A stretch of 64,000 nucleotides of DNA from Ciona intestinalis. Lineage: Eukaryota; Chordata; Ascidiacea; Phlebobranchia; Cionidae. The stretch covers positions 1,502,050 through 1,566,049 of the forward strand of contig NC_020177.2 of NCBI RefSeq assembly GCF_000224145.3, read 5' to 3'. The position numbers and the translations under genes are program-made. Below the pieces are notes generated by a model. It worked only from the letters and a program-made list of their open reading frames with translations. It searched no databases and was not told the DNA's origin. Below, one piece after another: positions 11,301-23,300 of the stretch. Numbering within the stretch: the stretch's first letter is position 1; every line of letters starts with the position of its first letter.

Positions 11301-14300
11301 AACATACGAAGTTTGTAAGCATATTTTTATTAAACTACGATTCTGGATTGATGATTTAAACTCGCAAACTACAAACAAACAAGTTTTATTATAATTCAGC
11401 AAGCAGTTGTAGCCATTTAACACCGAATTTTAATACTTAACAACAGTAATCGTCTTTGTCGTGCTCTTTGTTGGACCGTCAGAATACTGTCGAATAACAC
11501 TCTAACATTATTTTTGTCTATCATTGAATGGAAACGAGTAATCGGATATTTTTTTAATAAAATCACCTTCTACGCCAAGTCCCGTCGACCCGCACCCTAC
11601 TATATACAGAAGTGTAAGAAAATTATTATTAACACAATTGTAAATTATAATTTTCCTGAAAAATAATTATTTTTAGAGAACTGCCCAAACCTGGCTTTTT
11701 CGATGCTGACTGTGATAAAATAACTGCTTTTGAAGGCGAACAAGATACGAAAAGGCGAACAGCATCGACCCCAGCCTTTCTTTACGGTGACGAACTTGAC
11801 AATCACATGTAAGCTATAGTACAGACGTTTTATGGGCGCGCGAGCAACCACGCTTGAATTGTAGCTTGTAATGTTACTTTTCTCGTAGATACGAGGAGAT
11901 CGACAACTTGACCTATGACTCTGCTTGCGTATCTAAGGAACCACCAACTTTAGAGAATGTCCTTAGCGCCAACCAGTTCATTGACAGTGTGTTCGCGGAT
12001 ATCACTGACGACATGGAATACCAACTTTTAGATGAAGGAGACAATAATACGATTAGTAAAAATAAAAGTTTCATTTTAAAAGTGAGAGACAACGAAGACA
12101 CAATGAGTTCACCTTCAGAGAATAACGAATTGAAAGTAGAGACAAAAGAAAACATTCGTGGTGTGGAAGAAACGAATGACGAGAAATTAGATAAGATAGA
12201 ATATTCTACACTGCCTCACAAAGAGAATTTAAAGGAGCAGGTCATCTCGCACAAACAAAATATAACCACACAACAAAAAGAGGAAGCGGCTTTTGTGACT
12301 TGGTCCGTACATCACAAGACATCAGAAGAGCCTATTAATTTAACTGAGAAAGGTGAACTGAGTGCGTTAAACGGTATAAAAAAAATTAAGTGTGAAAATT
12401 CAGTTGCCGGTAAACGTGTCGACCCTGGAAGTAAAATGGAAGTAAATAATGTAGAATCTTTACACGATGTCTATTCGTCAGTTTGTGAGTTAACAGACAG
12501 CGTTAAGGTTTTAGACAAGGGTATTATTTTAAATAAAACTGAAGATGAAATGTTTGCAAACAGTTCCACGACGGTTGCCAATGACATCTCAAACGAATTT
12601 AAAATCTGTCGTGTCGCTTCACAAGGAAGAGGTATCTGCATTGAAGATACGTACGATTCCGTGTGCGAAGATAAGAACGAGCAAGAATGTGTAACACTAA
12701 CTACTCAAGAACAAAAATCAACAGAAAAATCCGACTCTGATCTATATGACGCGGTATGTGAAGAAACACTGCGGATAACAGAATCCGGAGAAGATAAAGA
12801 GATTGATAATATCTACGATCCTGTTTGCTCAAACCTTAAAGTGGAAGCAGAAACCGTACAAGATACGACCAAGACAGACTACATTAGTTCAACAGTTGTT
12901 CGCACCATGAAGTCAGAACAATGGAAGCAAAGTCAAGATGTTTTAAAGAAGACGTTAAAAAAGCGAATCTCGGATAACGCCATAACATATTCTTTGAAAG
13001 ATGAATACGTGGAAATGGGGAGTCAGATCAATTGCAAAGAATCGACAGCAAACATGGTTATTGACAGTAGCACTGAACAAAGTGTGCAAGATACGTTTAA
13101 GGCGGAACAATCAGAACTGATGCAAAACCAAGTTGCTGGTTCAAGTGGTAAGACACAAGGAGAGGTGAAAAAATGGACTGGCTTTTCCAGTATCTGGTCA
13201 AAGCTTGGATTTTCGGGTACTGGTGGTAAAAGAGAGAGAAAGGGCTCTGAAAAAACTGTTTCGAAAACAAAATCCCCCCTTCCGAGTCCCAATAACACTT
13301 TTTTTGGAAAATTAGGTGGAAAAAGTACAAAGCCAAAATCAAAGCCAGTTTCCGAAAAAAACAAAGATAAAATAAAAAACCTGCAAATTTCTTCGCTTAG
13401 TAATCGAATGTCGGAAGACTCGACCCAATCCATTGTTTCGTTTGAAGAATCTCTAACGGATACTATTTCACTAACTCCGGAAATTATTATTTTTGACGAC
13501 CAGGCAATTGGAGTAAGTAGACTTGAAAAAAAAGAAGAAGAATTAAAAGGTAAATCTGCTAAAGTTACAGCCGATGACATCACAGCATTCAACAACAGCA
13601 ATTTTGGTAACTCGGACGTTGTTGAAACCATGCAAACTCCAAAACGAGATACCGGTTTTCTTCAAGAGCTGGGAAAATTGTTTGATCAAAAGTACGAATT
13701 ATCAGATATTGAGAATGGTCTTACTGTTGAAAGCCAACTACAAGTAAAAAATGAAATTGTGATTTACGATGTCCCGAACTCAGCTATGACCGAGGATTTA
13801 ACGGAAGCAGTTGAGCCATACTACAAGGTGCCTTGTTCTACTCCTGTAAAATTAAATAATGGCGAAAATTACGCATTTCCTATAGCTGATATGAACACTT
13901 TGAGTGAAGCTGTGTACGACGAACCACCAGTCGAACAAGGCGAGGTCGGGTCACCAATGATAGATCTTGGACCACTACTTGATAATAATCAACCCGCAGA
14001 TTACAACAACCAACAACCGACTTCAGTCGGACATGATTTTTTGGCTACGACCAAAAACATAGAAACATGCAGATTTAAAGCCTGTAATGCAACCATATCT
14101 GATGAAGACGTATTTGCAACAGCTGGTAAGGAGTTGTACAGTGAACCACCAAAAGAAGTTTTTCCGGAGGTAAAACAGTTAGTTTCTGCAAACAAAAGTA
14201 CAGCCAACACAAAAGAAGGTGTAATGACCAATACACCACAACCAATAACGTTAAGCCATAAGGACAAAAGCATATTTAGAAATAAAGTTTTCGAAAACTG

Positions 14301-17300
14301 CGCCCTGAAATCGCAAAGCACAAAAACCCAGATGATAAAAGTTTTGACTTCGTCAGCAAAATATCCACAACAGCAACCAGAGGTTGTATACGATGACCCA
14401 GCAATGTTGGAAAGTGACGATTATACATCAGTTCCAAACGAACAATTCGAAGACTATTGTGAAATAATTAACGAGCCACAGGACGATGATGACTATATTG
14501 ATATACACCAATTACCAAGCAGCAACATTCCTCATTTACAACTTGAAAATAGGTACAACAAAAGTAGTATTTATTTATTTGTTAACTCTTTTTCTTTATG
14601 GCAAAAAAATCTAAACATTTTGTGGCAAATAGTTTTACAGATAAACATATGTTTACCATTTTACTTCGATAATCGTTCAAAATGTGACGACGAAACATCG
14701 TTACGAAATTTAAATTTGCTGGGAGATCAGTTTTATGGATAAGCGTGAAACTGTAAATCCAAAGTTTTATTGAAATAATATCAACACAGTAAACTTTGTA
14801 GGTCAACGTCTGCTTTGGAAGATTACGACAAGCTTAAGAGGTCGCCATTGCATTCGAACCTTATAGAAGAAGATTGCGCCAACTTTGAAAAAGTCCACGA
14901 AATCAAACATGGCCAATGCGCAGTTTCTACGCCGTACATTACAGTTAACAAAACACCATGTAAGTTCATACATACGGTGGTACCGCGACAACTCATGGAG
15001 TTATAAAATGAGAGTCTTAGAGGAAATGAAGTCAAATCTTACAATGGTGTATAAATAGTAATTTTTCACTTTAATATACATTTCCAACTTTCCGTTTGAA
15101 ACGGCACTGTTTTGAGTTATCGTCACTTATGTTTGCACGCGTGACGTCACCGGTACAGATAAAAGACTAACAGAACACCAATTATAAGATTAGAGTTAAG
15201 TTTCCCTCCAAATGTTGTGGGTGCGCTTACCTCATTATTGGTAACCAAGGCGACTTTTTACCAAACCTAGCACAACCTTTAATTACACCCGACCCTATGA
15301 AAACGGTACGTCACGATGTTGCAACGTATTTAAAAAAAACGTTTATGTCTAACAACAATTTTGTTTGTCGCAGCGTCATTTAATTACGTGCAAAATGGTG
15401 ATATATACGTATCCGACTGTCATGGTGACGGGATTGATATTTATTCTAGCGAGGGCAAACACAAGTAAGTTTACCATGATAAGCAAGAATAACTAATTAG
15501 TGTTTTCAGTTTGGGCAAAACGTTACAAACATGTTCTTTTTGCGAAGTAATAAAACCGAGACATATGGTTGTTTTTATAAATTATGAAGACAAACTGCTT
15601 TGGTCTAAAAAGTCTGATAACCATTAACGCCGACCCAAGTTCACTGTGCTTCTTGACATTTGCGACAATGCAAGTCGTTTAAGTTTTGTTTTTATTACGT
15701 CACAGGAACTCTCTTTTTATCCCTGGTTGCCCGCGAGGTCTGACGTCATACACCTCACGTCACGTGTTATGTGCGTCAAGCGCAAGTGGCGAAATATTGG
15801 TAGTGGACATGACAAATGGCAGAGTGTTGCGGCGAATCGGTGGCAAGTCCGAACTTCGCAATCCACGTTGCGTCACTATGCATCCTGATAATCAGGCGTT
15901 TATGACTTCAGACATAAAGTCTATAAGAAATTGGGCGCTCAAGCTGTTCGACATCAGAACAGGTACAATCACTTAATAAAAAATACATTACACAAATTTG
16001 ACGAAATAAGTAACAGAGTAAATAGATTCCTATTTCAACCGTCCCTTATATTTTCTAGTGCAAAATTATGTTTGCACTCACAATCTATAGCACATTTATT
16101 TTAACTGTGCAACTAAACAACTTTTACAGAAAAATCATTTAACAACAAGCATATAATTAGCGAGTAATGAACGATTTCTTTGATAAAATCCGGTTATCCC
16201 AAATCTTGTATTTTAATATAAAACTATTGATAGCAATTAGTGCAGTATTTAGACCAAACAAGATCATTTAAATATGTGCACCTATTACCACGGGGTTAGC
16301 GAGTAATTTATAAGATTAAAAACGAAAGAGATTTTTTCCGGGGTATAGTGCTCCTTTATCGGTTTGCTGTGAAGTAAAGCCAAGTCGACTATGACGACAT
16401 AAAAGTTATTGGATACGTCAGGCCCATACGTAGCTCCTTCTACGTTGGAATTCGTAACATAAACTTGGCGCTGCATTCCTCACAGTTGCGCGTAAATAAA
16501 TTTAATTTGGTAATAAACAACCCAAATATGTTACAGAAGTAGCTTCATATTTAAGATCATTTCTTAACCAAGCAGAATGTTCCTTAAACTAAGGATAGTA
16601 CAGCATTATAATAGCGATTATTTAACATGACTGACACGTTTAAAATTTAGCCTAAAAAAGCTTTAAAAACAAGATTAAACCTTTGCATTTTTACATTTAC
16701 GATTAAGTAAAGGAAGAATTGCGTCTGTTAGGATTAAAAGTCGTGGCTTGCACGTCAATATGATTCAATTAATCTACTTTTCAATTCCGATTACGGCCTT
16801 CTGCTTGGTTAAAAAAAACATCGCATTCAATAGGGTGGGGGGAAGACAGCACTCGGCGTAAGACGTGCCTTTTACCCATTCAATGCTAGGCGGAAAAATG
16901 TTTCGGTATTTTTCGACGGTATTTTAATGGTAACAAAGTGCACGGCAAATATGTTAGCTGTTGTTAAGTAATAAAATACGGCTTCAACATTTTTTAAAGA
17001 CTCAAAAAAGCATAATAGTAAGATGTTCATTTTGAATGCTCGCTAAACCATATTAAAATTCCTAATTTTTTTTAGTTTTTATTTGGATCCTCAATCCAGT
17101 ATCGCAGTTAAATAAAACGGGCCAAAATGGGGGGCAGTAAGGCTTTAATTAGGGAAAAAGAAAAACAAAAAAATATCGTTTTAAAGTTATAAGTTTACAT
17201 GGCAAAGAAACTAATACAGCCGGTTAATTTTGGTAAGTTAACTACAAGCTGCAAAATATATTAGTAATATAAATATATTTTATTTTTTGTCCCGTCTTCC

Positions 17301-19658
17301 CCACATCGTAATTTTGTAGATTTTAATTGCCAAACCATGAATTTTATAATTTATACCACAGCAGTGGTAATTCGAATATAACAGACTGATATAATAACAA
17401 GACAATATATGAAAAATATATTCGTAATTCACTCACTTCATGTACATTTGTAGGATAGCGATAGAGTATTTATCAATTGATGTTCCAACAGTACCCATTA
17501 CCGTTTAAAGAAAAAGGATGTTTAAACCTGATTTTTAAAGCGTACGATATTTTTTTGTGCTCTTTGCGTGTATTCCTAATAATAAAAAAATAATTTTAAA
17601 ATGGATTCTAAACAGTCCTGTCTAACCCTGCTTGTTTTCGAATCGCTAAATTCTAAAAAGAAATTATACTAAAATAGCAGCTATGCGTTAACCACACACC
17701 GAACTGGTTGAATTACACAATATAGGCGTTTCTTGCGGAAATGCAAATCTTGGCGAAACTTTGTACCAGATGGAAACATATTGTCTCTCAGCTGTTTATG
17801 GCGTCGCAACTTTGTAAATTACATCGTAGTTTTTGTGCACTTTAATAAGCTATGTCTCTTGTTTTATATAGGCGAAGTTGCGAGTTCCATTGAATGCACG
17901 GGAAAAAGCAAAATCAAAATCGGTTGGCCGGAGTTTTTGACATACAGGTATGATGAATCTTATTAAAAGTCATGATTAACTAGTTTTACATCAGTTTTGT
18001 TTAGTTCAGTGGAATAAAGTACTTATCGATTTATATAAAATAATTAAATTTTCCTCTTGAACGCTCAGACTGTTAATCTTGATTTAAAATATCCCAAGGA
18101 ACAACAGCAGCCATGCTTTCTACGTAAGTGATTCAGAAAGTCATGCTGTTTACATGTTTGACGCAAGAATCAGCAAAGAACCAGTGTTTCAGATCGGCCA
18201 AGAGGGTAAGCGCTCTTTGTAGATTAAATATTTATTCTAATCGCTTGGTGGCGTTAAAGGGGCATACCGACATAATATCCAAATTCGCATGAATACAGCG
18301 GTACTTAAATGTGACTTACTTCCAAAAGTTTCAAAAAACCAAACAGCCTCCAATCAGGCTTAATCGGCAGTTTATAGTTTTTAAACTACTAGTGAAAACA
18401 ATTTTTGTTTCGCGATTGTTTCAGAAGCTGTGTCGTTTTTTTTTGAAACTTTGATGGTAACATTAGATTACGATTGAGCTTTTCCACCTATATGAAAATA
18501 TGATTTTTGTTGCTAAGCCCCTTTAAGTGCGATAAAGTTAAAAGCTTTTCAAACAAATGAAAATTTTAAATAAGAGACACAATTTTTAAACGCATATTGA
18601 AATAGTGGAAACTCGTTTAACTAGAAATCAACAAATGTAGGTTAATATTTGACAGCGTAACTGGAATTCGTTGGGCTCATGTGTTCAATTACATAACACG
18701 TCATAAATGTTTATAGGAGGAACGATATCGGAGAAGTGTGTTTAACAATACCCTGTGTAATAATTAACTAAACAGTCACCGCTTTAAAATACTTTGCGCC
18801 AAGATAGTCTAAATCAACCGTGTTAGTTTAGAATTTACATAATTTATCTCATGCTCTCGAGAACCAATCCAAATCATACATTTTGAGAAAATATCGAATT
18901 ATAATAAATTATAGCAAAACAACCCGAATGTAATAAGAAGCATTACGCACATCTTACTGAAGTAGAGCTTTAAGGTTTGTGCTACAAACTGTCTCCGGCA
19001 TTAATTGCCCGAGCCAATATGTAGGCATGGTAATACTTTTAAATTAATGCAACCATTGTGCGTGTCCACCACCGAGGTAGAGTGGTCAGCTTCGTTCAAG
19101 ACTTGCCGATGCTACGCTAGTGGTTGTGGACCTATGTCGTTAGACAAGACACTTAACGGCAATGGCTCCAACCCATTGGGAAGTTGTCCAAGTCGTCAGC
19201 CATAAAGACAAAATAAACAACGCCAAAATTACATACCATGGTAACTCGTAAGCGGCTAGGAGGTGTATGTAAAACAGAACATTCGTGTTATAACGACTGT
19301 CGAGGTTTCCCGCCATGCGAGTAGGCCTATTAAGTAAGTCAAATTTATTCATGTTTTCGTTATAGGAGTACAAGACGGTCAGTTTTTAAGCCCATGCGGA
19401 TTGGCATTTTTTCCTGGGGGCAAACTTACAATCGCTTCCTCACCTGGCGGGTCGATTGTGGTAGCGGATTGGGGAAATCACAGACTTTCAGCGTTTGATG
19501 CTGATACTGGTCATTTTCAATATCAGTTGATAAAAAATCCAACAGCAGGCGATTTTAGCAATTTAAGAAATCCCTATGATATGTCAGTGGATGCCGAGGG
19601 TACGTTGTACGTCACAGAGAGCAAGACAAATGACATTAAAATCTTCAAGAGTGTTTGA
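8326..19658 (+). CDS. NHL-repeat propeller protein B, long scaffold form
   Basis: Ten exons: 8326-8440, 8942-10544, 11677-11808, 11889-14552, 14802-14959, 15374-15464, 15706-15962, 17872-17947, 18108-18205 and 19366-19658 (TGA). Together they give 5,487 bases, an exact multiple of three and 1,828 aa. The start ATG (MNQEELSKLLSDVVERP) was chosen because it is the first in-frame Met of a phase-matched exon. Residues 1-1557 look disordered. They include two PxxxPR-type SH3 ligands (PKPAPR and PKPTPR, about residue 106 onward), a Lys/Glu-rich coiled-coil-like stretch, and arrays of YxxVC and YxxP motifs. Residues 1558-1828 form the propeller, ending with IVVADWGNHRLSAFDADTG and GTLYVTESKTNDIKIF. 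The C-terminal exons match gene A blade by blade. A role as a phosphotyrosine and SH3 docking scaffold is inference. The first donor (GTAGTG at 8441) and the exon 9 acceptor are the weakest calls. Confidence 0.8.
8526..8722. repeat. Short MITE, complete copy
   Basis: About 195 bases with terminal inverted repeats: TAGTAGGGTGGGCGAAGATG at the left and its complement, CATCTTCCCCCACCCTACTA, at the right. The interior shares ACGATC/CGTGTTTTAAAGAATTA and AATTCTTTGAATGTTCTTTG blocks with copies at 7583-7790, 27618-27838, 54832-55019 and 56303-56500. Confidence 0.7.
10622..11262 (+). repeat. MITE fragment and two SINE-like copies in tandem
   Basis: A truncated short MITE (10622-10790, TAGTAGGGTGAGAAAGATGG to TATCATGTGCTAAAG) is joined to a headless SINE-like copy (10793-10990). 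A second SINE-like copy follows (about 10994-11262). Both SINE tails end in ATTC/TTCA tetranucleotide runs, the longest at about 11229-11262. The open reading frame of gene B exon 2 runs past its donor into this MITE, which shows that the extension is not coding. Confidence 0.65.
11889..14552 (+). other. Giant exon 4 of gene B with tyrosine-motif arrays
   Basis: One 2,664-base exon encodes about 888 residues. Five Y-x-x-[AV]-C motifs occur: YDSAC (about Y626), YSSVC (Y812), YDSVC (Y872), YDAVC (Y903) and YDPVC (Y926). Further on come YDVP (Y1243), YKVP (Y1262), YDEPP (Y1293), YSEPP (Y1367), YDDP (Y1451) and YTSVP (Y1462), all in acidic surroundings. YxxP is the known docking consensus for Crk-type SH2 domains; the YxxVC set matches no consensus I know. 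A basic Trp motif (SSIWSKLGFSG) lies between the two groups. The reading frame stays open past the donor at 14553 but that extension is intronic. Confidence 0.75.
15963..17871. repeat. Gene B intron with a long-MITE copy at 16829-17660
   Basis: From 16829 (TAGGGTGGGGGGAAGACAGC) to about 17660 the sequence parallels 3482-4520, sharing the blocks around ACAGCCGGTTAATTTTGG, GACAATATATGAAAAATATA and ACAGTCCTGTCTAACCCTG. The right terminus is not clear. I see nothing else in this intron apart from a short minus-strand ORF (16285-16476) without splice or motif support. Confidence 0.5.
18250..18530. repeat. Short palindromic MITE
   Basis: The left end AAAGGGGCATACCGACATAA and the right end GTTGCTAAGCCCCTTTAAG are imperfect inverted repeats. 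They are related to the larger element at 23040-23745 (AAAAGGGCATACCAACGAAA). It sits in the gene B intron after exon 9. Confidence 0.55.
19060..19352 (+). repeat. SINE-like copy abutting the last exon of gene B
   Basis: A diverged copy with AGACAAGACACTTAACGGCA, ATGGCTCCAACCCATTGG and ACATACCATGGTAACTCGTA. Its AT-rich tail (AAGTAAGTCAAATTTATTC) continues directly into the polypyrimidine tract and TAG acceptor of the exon starting at 19366, an arrangement also seen at gene A exon 8. Confidence 0.65.
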
Positions 19659-20333
19659 TTATACTAGAAACCTTGAGCCCATTTCTTTAGAACCCAAAAC
19701 AATTATAGCAGAACAAACATACATGATATGCCTATATAAAAATGAAATTATACACAATTCTCATTCTACAAACCGTTAATAACCCTCTATTACACTAACA
19801 AGAGAGCTACATTTTAAATACTTATATCTAAGCAATGCTGGTATGTTTTCGTATTAAAATATTTTGTATATTTTTGCCCTCTCCCAGAAATTGTAAATAA
19901 AACCTAATATATACTGGTTAAATGGTCAAGAGCGCATACAAGCTTACATTCAGTCAACGACTAGGCTAAAATTTATTCAAAGGTACCACCAAAGTTCCAA
20001 GTAACTAAACAGCTCTGAATTTGTGGTTTAGATCTGCATTTTTTAAGAAGTTGTTTCGTTTTACTAAAGTTTTGGTTGTTGTTTCAATTACATTTGTGCA
20101 TTTCTAATATTACAAATATTTTGGTATGTACCTTAAAGTAACAAAATAACTCATTGGGAAGAAAAGTATCTGCTTTATGAAAAAAACTAACTACATTTGT
20201 TGCTTGTCTAACAATGTCATTATAGTTTAGACTGTCTACATGTTTGTAAATATGCATAGTGATACAGGTGCACAAAATGATGTCTTAACTGTTTTAACAA
20301 AAAAGTTTGCTTTTAAAATTTATAAAATAGTAC
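19659..20333. other. Convergent spacer between gene B and the cadherin gene
   Basis: It holds the 3'UTR of gene B with an AATAAA at 19896-19901, and, on the other strand, sequence beyond the last recognisable cadherin exon. I found no coding exon on the minus strand here, although the cadherin frame requires continuation. Confidence 0.6.
19896..19901 (+). terminator. Candidate polyadenylation signal of gene B
   Basis: An AATAAA hexamer lies about 240 bases after the TGA of gene B, a typical distance for an animal 3'UTR. It is followed by an AT-rich stretch. Confidence 0.5.
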
Positions 20334-23300
20334 CTTTAAGACACCAATGCGGTGGTCATCTTCTACCATGGTTTCAATGATAAAAGAATCAGAAGTGTCA
20401 TCGGAGCTTATCGAATAATCAAGGAGGTTGTTTGGAGAGCATGTATCCATGTCAAAAGCTTTTAACTGTCAAAGATAATTCATGTTAATTGTGAAAATGA
20501 TTCATACAGTAAATACTTTAATTTATTTACTACAAGATTAAAATAAAAATGGGATTGAAATGTCCAACACAATGGACCACATTGCATAAAAACAGTTTGC
20601 TGTGCTTTAAGATTAATATTTCTATTATAATATATTCTTTGTATAATATATTGGCCATATCACATTTCATTATTTTCCGAAGAAGGTATTCAAGTACCAG
20701 GCAAAATATTTATATACAGAATGAAGAAGCAAAGTAAATAATACAGCACACTCAAGGGTACTTAGAGAAGATAGCAAAACATTAACCAGACAGTTCATTA
20801 TAAATCACCTCGGTGAAAAGTTGACTTTGCAACCTTTCGAAAACATTGTTTTGAGTTTTTTTTTAACTTAAAAAAGTTACAGATTTATTAAAGTGCACTT
20901 TAGTTTAAATAATTGTACTTGTTTACCTTTAATACTTCAGTGAGTGCAGATGTTCTTTCAGCTACCTCAATTTGATATGTGCCATTTTCAAAAAATGGCT
21001 TATGGTCATTTACATCCTGATAAAAATTGCTGATATAAGTTGCATTTTTGATAAACAAATTGTGTATTAATGCAGGTTGCGAACAACGTAAAAATTCAAT
21101 ACTTGGAAAAAGCAACATTTTTGACAGACCCACCTCGACTGTTATTGTAATATTTACAGAACTACTTTGCTTGGGGGATCCCTGGTCCTCTGCAACTATA
21201 GTTAGCAGAATAACCCCGACAGCCCCATTCTCACATTTCACAAGTGATTCAGGAAGAGATTCAAAGTCTAATGGAGAATTAAGGAGCAGATTGCCTAAAA
21301 AATATAAATTATAAATAAAAAGGTTATAGATAATATTTTATAAAAACAAATATTATTCCTTTTGATAATGTTCCAACATTTTAAACATTCGTTGCCAAAT
21401 TATCCACCAACCTTCTTTCTGATACTGAGCATCAGAAGGATCCATCGTAAAGTTATCTGAGAGCTCTCCATTAGCAACATAGTATTTAACCATGCTGTTT
21501 GTTGTGTTTGATTCATCATCATCAACTGCCTGCATATGATAACATGATTTCATGTCAATACACAGTCAATATTCGCCTCTAAATCTTAACCCCACCACCA
21601 ACAATAGCTCAAGACCCTAATCTATAACAGCAGTCTTCCTTTCAATTTTTTGAATTTTCAGTCTCTAGTTTTACACCTTGAATCTGAACATACTGATAAT
21701 ATTGATTAGTTTTGTATAGTATAAATGACAATTAATTAAATTTAGATGATAATACATAGTAAAGTTTAGATGTGAATAGTAAAAAGTGGAAGTTTTTAAA
21801 ATGTTTAGAAACCAGCTGTTGCAACGTTCTGTATTAAAATATTGTATAGAAGTAAGTAATTATTAACTTACATAAACTGCAACATTTGGGTTAAACTCCG
21901 CGTCCCCTTCTTTGATAACTGCTGAGTATGAACTTCTTTGAAATCTAGTGGATCATGTTCAAATTTTATAAATGAGTACAATTTTTTTAAAGGTTTGGTC
22001 TGATTTTTAAATAATCATAAATAGTTGACTAAGAAGTAGAAAAATAGATTATGGAAATCTAAATATTGAAGACATTTTTAGCACTGTAGTAACAGTAAAA
22101 TTAAATAAAAAAAATCAAATAAACATAAACTCACCGAGGAATTTCATCATTCACATCCAAGATAGTAATATCTAACGTTGTGGTGGTAAAACGATTTCCA
22201 CCATCAGTAGCACGAACGCTTAAGTAATACTTTGATATTTTTTCTCGGTCAAGGTTTGCATTTACTCTGACCTCGCTGGTATTTGGGTTGATGGCAAAAC
22301 TACAAAAATATCATATGCAATACAGTCAAATTAAAAAAAAATCCCTAAAAATTTAAGAAACTCTGTCAGAAATTCTACTTACATGTCAGGAGGGAGAATG
22401 CTGTATGTTATTTCTTTGTTTATTCCTGTGTCTTTATCTGTTGCCTGTGGTCAAAAGAGATCTTTTGTAATCTAGTCTAGGGCTTTCCACAAACTTGCAA
22501 GTTTAGAATTTGTTATATGATGCACATGAAAAAATACCACACACCTCAATGATTAAAGCTATGATAAATAAATTATGCTAGAGAAATTCTCATTAGAAAT
22601 CATTAAAAAAAATATTAAAATACCATATTACAATAAATTATCTAATTAGGAAAATACATCAAAAATCAAAACAATTTTACACCATTTTTGAACACTTTTA
22701 TGACTTGAATGAAACTAGGTATTTTATAATTTTTTGGTTCAGTGATTCTAAATAGCACTGAATAAAGATTGAATACTGAACTAAACCTTAGTCTTTTTTG
22801 TTATTCATACAGACATGTTGGAAGCTTATCAGACAATCAGTTGGCAAACAATTATGGTGGGAAAATAGGTAACCAGGTTTTTTAAAGGTTATATATGTAT
22901 TTTAAAAATATTACTGTAAAAAATATAAGTAGTTAGATTTTAAAACTTCTGTTATTCCCTAGCCAGCTTTTAAATTAGCAGACAACTATAACACCATGTT
23001 TTTATTGTCTTTTTAATTGAAGATTTTCAGCAAATATTTTAAAAGGGCATACCAACGAAAAATCAAAATTTGTGTATTGATAGATATGCTCAAATGTGAT
23101 CTAAAGGTACCAATAAAGTTTTAAAATACAAAACAGCTTTTGAAAAATATGAGTTTTAAAATCGCAAATTCGACCGCTGGAGTAAAAAAAATTGGCCGTG
23201 GCGCAATGCATGGGATTTCCCATTAGAAAAAAAATCACTCAACTTTGATCGTTTCTAGTTTCTAAAATACTAAAGAAAATTTAAATTTTATTTCTGATTT

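Larger units (their letters stand above)
15374..19658 (+). other. NHL-type beta-propeller region of gene B
   Basis: The last five exons encode about 270 residues in blade-like repeats: GDIYVSDCHGDGIDIYSSEG, ASGEILVVDMTNGRVL, NPRCVTMHPDNQAFMTSD, FYVSDSESHAVYMFDARI, GQFLSPCGLAFFPGG, IVVADWGNHRLSAFDADTG and NLRNPYDMSVDAEGTLYVTE. Alignment by eye with gene A sets the exon 6 to exon 7 join directly from 15464 to 15706, because the two proteins then align without a gap. Confidence 0.75.

Noticed and set aside
13023..13631. 202-codon minus-strand ORF inside gene B exon 4
   Set aside because: It is the antisense shadow of a phase-supported exon with clear motif structure on the plus strand.
14553..14742. 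Open frame beyond gene B exon 4
   Set aside because: It becomes hydrophobic and AT-driven after the GTACAA donor, and the next exon at 14802 continues the polar sequence in phase.
15511..15627. Possible extra exon of gene B after TTTTCAG at about 15510
   Set aside because: It lacks a good donor before its TAA, and the protein aligns with gene A without a gap only when 15464 joins 15706 directly.
16285..16476. Minus-strand ORF as a missing cadherin exon inside gene B
   Set aside because: It has no cadherin motif and no phase-matched splice sites, and it lies in an otherwise repeat-rich intron.
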